Source of the DNA: Actinomyces sp.
GTDB taxonomy: Bacteria; Actinomycetota; Actinomycetes; Actinomycetales; Actinomycetaceae
Direction of reading: 5' to 3'
Assembly (NCBI GenBank): GCA_018375675.1
Contig: JAHACW010000033.1
Coordinates: forward strand, 1 to 26,406
DNA: 26,406 bases
Under the pieces are notes generated by a model. That model saw only the letters and a list, made by a program, of their open reading frames with translations, had not been told where the DNA came from and did not search any database. Below are positions 8,603-15,339 of the stretch, piece after piece (position 1 is the stretch's first letter; every line of letters starts with the position of its first letter). A program made the translations under genes and the position numbers.

Positions 8603-9787
8603 GTGGCCTTCGAGCAGACGTCTTTTTCGCGCACCGGTTTTTGCCGGCTGCGCTGGGAGGCATCAGACGGAATTTATCGTTATGCCGACGGGCTCCCGAT
8701 CGTCGGACCGCGCCTTGTCATTGATGGGGTCGACGCTGTTCGCGTCACTTTTCAATGGGGCGCCCAGGCCGCGGCTGACTGCTACGTCGTCCTGAACACG
8801 ATCACGGATCGGGCGCGCGAGCACCTCGACGACTTTTGCATGTCGATAGGGCCTGAGCGCGGGGATGCTCGGGCGCTCGTGTGTGCTCTTCCCGCGGACG
8901 CGATCCTCAGCTACCAGAAGGTGATTGTCGGGCCGTCGGGCCTCAACCCCAGCGTGGGTACGGACATGGGGGAGTGGATCCGATTCCTTGACGATGCGTC
9001 TCCCGATTCGTCGAATCCGCTCAGGGTCGTGAATGGACGCGGTGCCGCAGCCTCACTCTTTGTTGGGCCCGATGCACGGGTGGTGTGGCCGTCGCAGGAT
9101 CTGTCTGCTCCCGAGATGCGTGCGGCGCGTGAACAGAACATCGCTGCGAATGTGAGCGCGCGTCTCTCTGTCGCGCGCCGCCATGATGTGATCGTTCATG
9201 ACGGCGACGCGGATCCGACGTGTACGATCATCCTCTTCGACGGCGAGATCTGGCGGAGCAACGGCGTCGGCTGGCTGACGCGGCGCTATCGGGGCCTGCG
9301 CGTCGTGACGATCGACGCCGGAGATCTGGGCGCGCGCGAGGCGGAGCTGACCGACGTGGACAGTGTCGTGGCGCTGCTACGGGCAGTGTGCGACGAGGCT
9401 GGGGCGGGGCCTGTGATGGTCGCGGGCCAGTCCTACGGCGGTCTGGCTGTGTTGGAAGCGGCGCTGTGCAGTGATCTTCCCCTCGATTGTGCGGTCGCCC
9501 AGTCTCCGTCCCTGTGGTGGGGAGGAGAGCAACGAGGAGTTGGCGAAGGGACGCTGATGGGCGACCTTCGCGCCGGGCGCGTTCGGCCGCGCCGGGATGT
9601 GCAGCTGCGCCTGCAGGTGGGCACGCTGGAACAAACAATGCGCCCCGTGGTCGATTCGTGCGCTGAGCTTGTGCGAGGCCTGGGGGTGCCCGTCGACGTG
9701 GACCACTACCGCAGCGGGCACGACGTCGCCTGGTGGCGCGAGGGCATCGTGCGTAGCCTCGATGGGTGGTGTGCTTTTTCATACTGA
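8603..9787 (+). CDS. fes: Enterochelin esterase-like alpha/beta hydrolase (Fes type)
   Basis: The product is 394 aa from GTG 8603, 4 nt after the yciO stop. The frame is open further upstream, but that part is a shadow of yciO. No Shine-Dalgarno is evident, so translation is probably coupled to yciO. The N-terminal half (about 1-165) resembles the Fes lid/substrate domain. The C-terminal half is an alpha/beta hydrolase with nucleophile motif GQSYGGL, Ser277, and SGHDVAWW with His373 as the likely catalytic His. The matching Asp/Glu cannot be placed with certainty. There is no signal peptide, so it acts in the cytoplasm. Fes enzymes hydrolyse the trilactone of imported ferric enterobactin-type siderophores to release iron. 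The following genes are a ferric-siderophore importer, which supports this. The gene lies upstream of the iron box, so it may not be iron-controlled in the same way as the importer. Confidence 0.85.
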   Translation: MAFEQTSFSRTGFCRLRWEASDGIYRYADGLPIVGPRLVIDGVDAVRVTFQWGAQAAADCYVVLNTITDRAREHLDDFCMSIGPERGDARALVCALPADAILSYQKVIVGPSGLNPSVGTDMGEWIRFLDDASPDSSNPLRVVNGRGAAASLFVGPDARVVWPSQDLSAPEMRAAREQNIAANVSARLSVARRHDVIVHDGDADPTCTIILFDGEIWRSNGVGWLTRRYRGLRVVTIDAGDLGAREAELTDVDSVVALLRAVCDEAGAGPVMVAGQSYGGLAVLEAALCSDLPLDCAVAQSPSLWWGGEQRGVGEGTLMGDLRAGRVRPRRDVQLRLQVGTLEQTMRPVVDSCAELVRGLGVPVDVDHYRSGHDVAWWREGIVRSLDGWCAFSY

Positions 9788-9822
9788 CCGGGATTGAGAT
9801 AGCCCAGATCAATGTGCAGTCT

Positions 9823-9841
9823 GTAGGTTAGGCTTACCTAT
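9823..9841 (+). promoter_or_regulatory. DtxR/IdeR-type iron box
   Basis: GTAGGTTAGGCTTACCTAT matches the classical DtxR/IdeR operator TTAGGTTAGGCTAACCTAA at 16 of 19 positions and is a near palindrome. It overlaps the presumed -35 region of the siderophore-import promoter and ends 33 nt before the lipoprotein start. Iron-loaded regulator bound here should repress the importer. Confidence 0.9.
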
Positions 9842-9849
9842 GCACCTGA

Positions 9850-9855
9850 TAAGAT
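9850..9855 (+). promoter_or_regulatory. Putative -10 element of the siderophore-import operon
   Basis: TAAGAT fits TANNNT and lies 19 nt before the GTG start and 8 nt after the iron box. The -35 region would fall within the box, the usual arrangement for repression. GATAAG, shifted by 2 nt, is an alternative register. Confidence 0.55.
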
Positions 9856-9874
9856 CGACTGAATTGAGGCACTC

Positions 9875-10912
9875 GTGCACCTGTCGACGCGAATTCGCGC
9901 CATCGTCGGCGTCGCTTTGACCGCTCTCGCTCTGGGAGCTTGCTCGTCTAACCAGCCCGCCCCGGCCTCGTCCCCCGAGGCCTCCGCGATGTCCGAGAGC
10001 TCTGCGACGCGCACCGTCACCGACGCGTCCGGCCAGGAGGTTACCCTGCCGTCGCACCCCAGCCGTGTTGTCACGCTCTCTGAGCCGACGACCGACAATG
10101 CGCTCGCTCTGGGCGTGACCCCGATTGGTGTCGTCTCGGGCCGCGGCCAGCAGACGGTCGCCAACTACCTTGTTGATCGTGCGGGTGACATCCCGATTCT
10201 GGGCTCCATCGGTACTCCCAACCTCGAAGCCATCGGTGCGGCGCACCCGGACCTGATCCTCGTTGACGGCACGTCGGTGAAGAACAACGATACTGAAACG
10301 CTGAACGCGCTGAGTCAGATCGCGCCCGTCTTCTTCACCACGCAAAAGGGCGGCGACTGGCGCGAGACCTTCACCCTGACGGCCGACGCGCTCGGCCTTG
10401 CCGACCAGGCTGAGACCAAGCTCGCGGAATTCGACAAGCACGTTGCCTCCGTCAGTGCCCGCCTGAAGGACGCCGGCTACCTCGATCAGACCTACTCGGT
10501 CGTGCGTTGGCAGGGCGATAGCGCCGGACTCATCCTTAAGGAGCTGCCCGCCGGCCAGGCTCTCACCGCGCTCGGCATGAAGCGTCCCGCGAACCAGGAT
10601 CGTGACGGCGAGGGTCACTCCGAGCCCGTCTCACTGGAAAACATCGATCAGATTGACGCTGACTGGATCTTCTTCGGCACGCTGGGCAAGGCCTCGGTGA
10701 ATAACCCCTCCGCCGGTGGCAACACGGGCGTCGAGGCCTCGGCCGCTGCCCTCGAAGAGGCGAAGAACACCGTCGGTTTCGACTCGCTCGGCGCTGTCCA
10801 GGCGAACCACGTCATCCCCGTTGATGGCTCCCTGTGGACCTCCACCGGTGGGTACCTCCTCATGGACGGCATCATCTCGAGCATCGAGGCCCAGTTCGTC
10901 CCGGCCTCCTGA
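9875..10912 (+). CDS. fepB: Ferric-siderophore ABC transporter substrate-binding lipoprotein (FepB/FecB type)
   Basis: The product is 345 aa. The GTG 9875 start has a GAGG Shine-Dalgarno about 7 nt upstream. The signal peptide contains a lipobox, LGAC with Cys23, so the mature protein is lipid-anchored on the outer face of the membrane. A Ser/Ala/Pro-rich linker follows. From about residue 47 to the end is a class III periplasmic-binding-protein-2 fold: the TDASGQEVTLPSHPSRVV entry strand, SIGTPNLEAIGAAHPDLILVDG, and the long connecting helix typical of iron-siderophore binders. It captures the ferric siderophore and delivers it to the two permeases encoded next, 36 nt downstream. The iron box and promoter lie directly upstream. 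The specific siderophore cannot be read from sequence. The Fes-like neighbour favours a catecholate trilactone, but heme or hydroxamate binding is not excluded. Confidence 0.92.
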   Translation: MHLSTRIRAIVGVALTALALGACSSNQPAPASSPEASAMSESSATRTVTDASGQEVTLPSHPSRVVTLSEPTTDNALALGVTPIGVVSGRGQQTVANYLVDRAGDIPILGSIGTPNLEAIGAAHPDLILVDGTSVKNNDTETLNALSQIAPVFFTTQKGGDWRETFTLTADALGLADQAETKLAEFDKHVASVSARLKDAGYLDQTYSVVRWQGDSAGLILKELPAGQALTALGMKRPANQDRDGEGHSEPVSLENIDQIDADWIFFGTLGKASVNNPSAGGNTGVEASAAALEEAKNTVGFDSLGAVQANHVIPVDGSLWTSTGGYLLMDGIISSIEAQFVPAS

Positions 10913-10948
10913 TGTTGATGGCCAAACGATCCGGGTTGATGACCTGAC

Positions 10949-11944
10949 ATGACGACACGTCGCATCACCAGCGTCGCCATTGCTTGTGCAGTGGCGACGC
11001 TGGTGCTTGCCCTCGTCGCCCTCGCCTCCCTCGCCTTTGGCTCACGTCAGATTGCTCCCGACGTGGTGTGGGATGCGCTCGTGAACGGCGGCGTCAGTCA
11101 GGACGCCCAGGTGGTCACGCAACTGCGTGTTCCTCGCACCGTCGCCGCGCTCGTCATTGGCGGGGCACTGGGGCTGGCAGGTTCGATCATGCAGGCGATG
11201 ACTCGTAATCCTCTTGCGGATCCCGGTGTACTCGGCATCAACGCGGGGGCGGCCTTTCTCGTCGTGACCGTCACCGCTGCGAGTGGCGTCGCCACTCGCA
11301 CGTCGACGCTGGGCGCCTCTCTTATCGGTGCGGGTGTTGCCGCCGGTCTCGTCTTCGCTATTTCGGGGAGCGGGGGTGGCTCTCGATCACGCCTCGCCCT
11401 GGCGGGCATTGCCGTATCGGCTGCGCTCGCCTCACTCACTCAGGCCGTTCTCGCCGCGAATCAGTTTGCGTTCAACGAATTTCGATACTGGGCATCGGGA
11501 TCATTGGAAGGCGTTGATATGGCCTCGGTGGCCAGCGCGGGCACTGTGATAGCCGGCGGTGCAGTGGTTTCCCTGTTCATCACCTCGGCACTGGGGGTCC
11601 TTGCCCTCGGCGAAGACGCGGCTGTGAGCCTCGGAGTGCGCGTGCGACTCATCCGTTTGCTTGGGGTTGTCGCTGTGACGGCACTGGCCGGGGGAGCGAC
11701 TGCTCTGGGAGGGCCCCTCACGTTCGTCGGCCTCGCGGTGCCGCTCATGGTTCGGCGCGTTGTTGGAGCCCGGCAGGGGGCTATTGCCCTCTGGTCTATC
11801 GTGGTCGGTGCCGCTTGGGTGTGCGGTGCTGACGTCGTCTCACGCCTCGTGCTCGCCCCGTCCGAGGTGCCCGTGGGTGTCATCGTCGCTCTGATTGGCG
11901 CTCCGTTCTTCATTCTGGGGGCGCGTGGAAAGGGCATGTCATGA
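10949..11944 (+). CDS. fepD: Ferric-siderophore ABC permease, FecCD family (FepD-like)
   Basis: The product is 331 aa and strongly hydrophobic, with about 8-10 membrane helices. Family signatures are LRVPRT at about 51-56, the block MTRNPLADPGVLGINAGAA at about 84-102, the coupling-loop region GGPLTFVGLAVPLMVRR near 252-268, and PSEVPVGVIVALIGAPFFI at the C-terminus. The second-half motif is VPLMVRR where most relatives have a PH pair. It forms half of the membrane channel with the next gene. There is no strong Shine-Dalgarno before ATG 10949; it follows the lipoprotein stop by 36 nt. The end overlaps the next start as ATGA, so the two permeases are coupled. Confidence 0.93.
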   Translation: MTTRRITSVAIACAVATLVLALVALASLAFGSRQIAPDVVWDALVNGGVSQDAQVVTQLRVPRTVAALVIGGALGLAGSIMQAMTRNPLADPGVLGINAGAAFLVVTVTAASGVATRTSTLGASLIGAGVAAGLVFAISGSGGGSRSRLALAGIAVSAALASLTQAVLAANQFAFNEFRYWASGSLEGVDMASVASAGTVIAGGAVVSLFITSALGVLALGEDAAVSLGVRVRLIRLLGVVAVTALAGGATALGGPLTFVGLAVPLMVRRVVGARQGAIALWSIVVGAAWVCGADVVSRLVLAPSEVPVGVIVALIGAPFFILGARGKGMS

Positions 11945-12990
11945 CGCCAGCTCCGTCGCGCTACAAGAACGTTTCGCTGCGCCGTTTATCGGTGCGCATC
12001 CACCGGCGCAGCGCAGCTGTCGTGGTCATCGGATTCATTCTCCTCGTTGCGTTAGCCGTTTATTCGCTGACTTTGGGGGACTATGGGCTGAGTGCCGCCG
12101 ACTCGTTCCGTCGTCTTGTGGGTGACGGCGGGCCTCGGGACGATTTTCTTGGTGTCTACTTCGTCCAGTCGGTGCGCCTACCGCGCATGCTCGCAGCGAT
12201 TGCCGTCGGTGTAGCGCTTGGGATTGCTGGGTGTATCTTCCAAACGATTTCGGGCAATCCACTCGGTAGCCCCGATATCGTTGGTCTGTCGACGGGCTGC
12301 GCAACTGGCGCTTTGATCGCGATCATCATTTTGGGCTCGAGCCCCACGGTCACTGGGGTTGGCGCGTTGCTCGGCGGACTCGTTTCGGGTGCGGTCATTC
12401 TCGCGTGCGCAGGTGGCATGCGAGTCACGGGTATTCGTGTCGTCCTCGTGGGCATTGGCTGCTCGGCGGCCTTGCGCGCTGTCAATTCGCTGCTCATCGT
12501 CAAGGCTCCGCTGGAAGCAGCGCAGCGTGCGCAGCTGTGGAGCGCCGGCTCATTCTCCGGCGTTACTATCACGCGTCTGATGCCTCTGCTGATCGTGCTT
12601 GGTGGCGTCGTTGTGGTGTGTGCGGTTTTCGCTGTGCCCCTCGGCCTCGTCGCGATGGGTGACGATGTGGCGACGGGCCTCGGTGTGCGAGTGCGTCGCA
12701 CCCGCGTACTCCTTATCGTCGTCGCGATCCTACTCGTTGCATCCGCGACGTCTGTAGCGGGGCCGGTTGCTTTTGTTGCACTCGCCGCTCCGCATGTCGC
12801 GCATCGGCTGTGCGGCGGCGGGGGAGTCGGATTCACATCCGCTGCTCTCGTCGGAGCCCTGCTTGTGCTGGTCTCAGACGTGTGCGCACAGAGGCTCGTC
12901 GCTCCGGCCGAGCTTCCCGTCGGCGTCGTGACGGGCGTCGTTGGAGGCATCTACCTTCTCTGGTTGTTGATTCGTGAGGTGAGATCGTGA
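11941..12990 (+). CDS. fepG: Ferric-siderophore ABC permease, FecCD family (FepG-like)
   Basis: The product is 349 aa. The start overlaps the previous stop (ATGA) and the stop overlaps the ATPase start (GTGA). After a basic cytoplasmic N-terminus of about 25 residues it has multiple membrane helices. Signatures are VRLPRMLAAIAVGVALG at about 77-93, SGNPLGSPDIVGLSTGCATG at about 103-122, GPVAFVALAAPHVAHRL near 270-286 (with the usual PH pair), and PAELPVGVVTGVVGGIYLLWLL at the C-terminus. The order SDL-less RLPR / NPL.SPD / GPVAF is closest to FepG-type subunits. It pairs with the preceding permease as a heterodimer. Confidence 0.93.
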   Translation: MTPAPSRYKNVSLRRLSVRIHRRSAAVVVIGFILLVALAVYSLTLGDYGLSAADSFRRLVGDGGPRDDFLGVYFVQSVRLPRMLAAIAVGVALGIAGCIFQTISGNPLGSPDIVGLSTGCATGALIAIIILGSSPTVTGVGALLGGLVSGAVILACAGGMRVTGIRVVLVGIGCSAALRAVNSLLIVKAPLEAAQRAQLWSAGSFSGVTITRLMPLLIVLGGVVVVCAVFAVPLGLVAMGDDVATGLGVRVRRTRVLLIVVAILLVASATSVAGPVAFVALAAPHVAHRLCGGGGVGFTSAALVGALLVLVSDVCAQRLVAPAELPVGVVTGVVGGIYLLWLLIREVRS

Positions 12991-13781
12991 GTGAGTCTGC
13001 TGCGAGCCGCGGGCTGAGTGCTCGGGACATTGTCGTCGGATATGGGAAAAATGACCCGATCCTCGAAGGGCTTTCTCTGGATGTTTTGCCAGGAGAACTG
13101 ACCGTTATTGTTGGCCCGAACGCCTGCGGAAAGTCGACGCTCCTGCGTTCGCTGGCCCGAGTGCTTGGCGTGCGACGCGGTGTGGTCGAGCTGGATGGGC
13201 GGAGCGTTGCCGACATGAATCAGAAGGCTCTCGCACGTCGACTCGGTTTGCTTGCTCAGTCGTCGGTTGCTCCAGGTGACATGTTTGTCGAGGATTTGGT
13301 TGCTCGCGGCCGTTATCCCTATCAGTCGGTGCTCCATCAGTGGAGTTCTGAGGACGACGAGGCGGTGGCTCGCGCGATGACGGACGCTGGGGTTGCTGAC
13401 CTGGTGGGGCGTCGAGTTGGCGAGCTGTCGGGTGGACAACGTCAGCGTGTATGGATCGCGATGTCGCTTGCCCAGGCAACGGACATTCTGCTCCTTGATG
13501 AGCCAACGACGTATCTCGACCTCAACCACCAGCTGGAAGTCCTGCGTTTGGCGCAGCGCCTCCACAGGGACGGCGTGACGGTCGTGGCCGTACTGCATGA
13601 TCTGCATCTGGCATTCCGGTACGCGACCCACCTTGTGTTCATGAAGGACGGCGAGGTTGTGGCCCAGGGGGAGCCGCGGGACGTTGTGACGGCAGATCTT
13701 ATCGAACGTGTTTTCAGCGTGCCCTGCAGGATCATTGACGACCCTGAAACCGGATCGCCACTGGTGATTCCGACGCGATGA
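12987..13781 (+). CDS. fepC: Ferric-siderophore ABC transporter ATP-binding protein (FepC-like)
   Basis: The product is 264 aa, a single ABC domain of typical FepC/FecE length. Walker A is GPNACGKST at 43-51, where PNACGKS is characteristic of the siderophore/B12 ATPase subfamily. The Q-loop lies near 91, the signature LSGGQRQR at 147-154, Walker B ILLLDEP at 167-173, the D-loop YLDLNHQ just after, and the H-loop His is 204 in VLHDLHLAFRYA. It powers import through the two permeases on the cytoplasmic side. The GTG start at 12987 overlaps the upstream stop. The operon appears to end here: downstream are weak hairpins without a U-tract, then an AT-rich gap. Confidence 0.95.
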   Translation: MSESAASRGLSARDIVVGYGKNDPILEGLSLDVLPGELTVIVGPNACGKSTLLRSLARVLGVRRGVVELDGRSVADMNQKALARRLGLLAQSSVAPGDMFVEDLVARGRYPYQSVLHQWSSEDDEAVARAMTDAGVADLVGRRVGELSGGQRQRVWIAMSLAQATDILLLDEPTTYLDLNHQLEVLRLAQRLHRDGVTVVAVLHDLHLAFRYATHLVFMKDGEVVAQGEPRDVVTADLIERVFSVPCRIIDDPETGSPLVIPTR

Positions 13782-14072
13782 CGGCGGCGTTGTGATCCTC
13801 GATATCTCAAATGTTGACCGGCGGGTCATGCAGCACCATGATTGTTGGATAATATAACTCACAAGAAGCTGTTAGAAGGCTGATATTTCCTGATAAAAAC
13901 GTGTTTTGACTGCATGTTCCGGTATTTTGCTTGTTGTTCGCAATTGCAGAATAGGCGTCAGGCAATAATATGGTGTCTGTAGCTAGTGGTTACTCGGACA
14001 CTGACATATTGATTCGGAGCCTGGTGAAGCCAATTAGCGCACGACATCCCGTCGAGATAGAAAAGGACACAG
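13782..14072 (+). promoter_or_regulatory. AT-rich intergenic region with candidate promoters for the first surface protein
   Basis: This 291-nt gap has no credible gene and is clearly more AT-rich than its surroundings. Two promoter candidates stand out. One is TTGACC (13814-13819) with 17 nt to CATGAT (13837-13842), with GATAAT (13848-13853) just beyond. The other is TTGCAG (13944-13949) with 16 nt to TAATAT (13966-13971). TGACC-GGCG-GGTCA (13815-13828) and TCATG...CATGA (13826-13841) are small competing hairpins overlapping the first promoter. AAAAGGA about 5 nt before ATG 14073 is the ribosome binding site. No iron box was found here. Confidence 0.45.
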
Positions 14073-15197
14073 ATGGCGATACAGATGCGATCATACGGTA
14101 GGGGACTGCGCATGCCTCTACTGGCTCTGACCGCGTCTGCTTCCATCGTCGGTGGAGTGTTTGTCGCTGCGCAGCCCGCATATAGTGTCGACGGAGTTGC
14201 TGGCGTAGGCGGACAGTGTCTCACCGCTGCCGAAGAGGGGGCGTCCATCGTCGTTTCGTCGGTTGTCCCTGTCGGTTCTCCGCTGCATGTGGAGGGTTCT
14301 GGCTGGGGCGCCAGTTCTGAGACGTCGCGCGGCTTTGTCATCGTCACGCTCGACGACGGGCAGGAGGTGCGCCCCGACGGCGTCGCTCTTCCTGCCTGGG
14401 TTCCCGCGGCTGTTGCTCGAAATAAGACTGCGTGGAGCGTCGCCGAAGTGTCGACCGCCGGCGCATTTAGTGCCGACATTGAGCTGCCGTCGACCTGGGA
14501 GGTCGGCTCCGAGCACTCGATCATGATCGGCGACGGCGTGACCGGCACCTACGTGCAGGTGTCTGTGACGGTTGTTGAGGCCACTGCGCAGGCGCATGCG
14601 TGCTCTCTGACGCCGACGGACGAACCTTCTCGCGAGCCCGCGGATGAGCCGTCGACGGAGCCTGATGGTCACGCGACCTCCGATGCGGCCACTGATGGAC
14701 CCACGGATTCTCCCGCGGACAACGCGGCTGACAATGCTGCGAAGCCCGATTTTGATCTGACCGACGATGCTTCTGCAGACGCGGCAGGCGACGCGTCGGC
14801 CAGCGCTCCCTCGACTGTGGTGGCACCTCCGTCCCCTCGCGCGACCCCCTCAGCAGACGCCTCGGATACCACGCGCTCGTCGGTGACCCCGACACCCTCC
14901 GCCTCGGCCTCGTCTGCGTCTTCCTCCGGCGGTAACGGCTCTTCTTCGAGTGGTAGTGGCGGTGCCGGCTCGACCGATGACTCACCGTCCCCCTCCCCGT
15001 CCGCAGAGCAGGAGAGTGTGTCTGCTTCGCAGATTGGCCCCAAGGCTCATTCCGAGCAGCAGGCCACGAACCAGGCTGTTCGCGAGCAGGAGTCTCGCCT
15101 CAATGGCTGGATCCTCGCTGGTGGCGGTCTCCTTGCCCTCCTTGGAGCGATCGTGACGGTCAGCATTGTTCGCCGCTCGCACGGACTGCTGCGCTAA
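14073..15197 (+). CDS. Secreted membrane-anchored surface protein with Ser/Pro/Asp-rich stalk, unknown function
   Basis: The product is 374 aa. The start is supported by AAAAGGA. A signal peptide covers about 1-38, with likely cleavage after AYS. A globular domain of about 49-177 is bracketed by its only two cysteines, Cys49 and Cys177, a possible disulphide. Its pattern (VEGSGWG, VTLDDG, then TAGAFSADIELPSTWEVGSEHSI) resembles an Ig-like beta-sandwich. Residues 178-330 are a low-complexity stalk rich in Asp, Ala, Pro, Ser and Thr, with a Ser/Gly run near 285-300. The last 32 residues are a hydrophobic helix starting at LNGW343 and a short RRSHGLLR cytoplasmic tail. No LPXTG is present, so anchoring appears to be by the membrane helix. 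I do not recognise the family. Position directly after the iron importer and similarity of its anchor to the next protein suggest a shared surface role. Confidence 0.8.
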   Translation: MAIQMRSYGRGLRMPLLALTASASIVGGVFVAAQPAYSVDGVAGVGGQCLTAAEEGASIVVSSVVPVGSPLHVEGSGWGASSETSRGFVIVTLDDGQEVRPDGVALPAWVPAAVARNKTAWSVAEVSTAGAFSADIELPSTWEVGSEHSIMIGDGVTGTYVQVSVTVVEATAQAHACSLTPTDEPSREPADEPSTEPDGHATSDAATDGPTDSPADNAADNAAKPDFDLTDDASADAAGDASASAPSTVVAPPSPRATPSADASDTTRSSVTPTPSASASSASSSGGNGSSSSGSGGAGSTDDSPSPSPSAEQESVSASQIGPKAHSEQQATNQAVREQESRLNGWILAGGGLLALLGAIVTVSIVRRSHGLLR

Positions 15198-15339
15198 AGG
15201 TCGCACACCTGTGGCGATGCGCCGGGAATATGTGCATTAACCACATGGTGTGTGTTGGGATTTAGCATTCGTGCGTTACGCCTGTTACTCTTGATCCGAT
15301 ACAATAGTTTCTGCGGATTGAGTCACTAAGGAGAACGGT
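15198..15339 (+). promoter_or_regulatory. Promoter and leader of the second surface protein
   Basis: The -10 element is TACAAT at 15300-15305. TTACGC (15275-15281 region) at about 18 nt spacing is a weak -35. A strong Shine-Dalgarno AAGGAG (15328-15333) sits 6 nt before ATG 15340. The gap has no U-tract terminator after the first surface protein gene, so read-through as well as independent transcription is possible. Confidence 0.6.

Noticed and set aside
12951..13862. 303-residue minus-strand open frame across the ATPase gene and the following gap
   Set aside because: The plus strand encodes a full ABC ATPase; the antisense product has no motif and no ribosome binding site was seen.
14920..15000. 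Ser/Gly-rich low-complexity DNA in the first surface protein as a repeat array or CRISPR
   Set aside because: It has no regular unit or spacer structure and is an in-frame Ser/Gly/Pro stalk.
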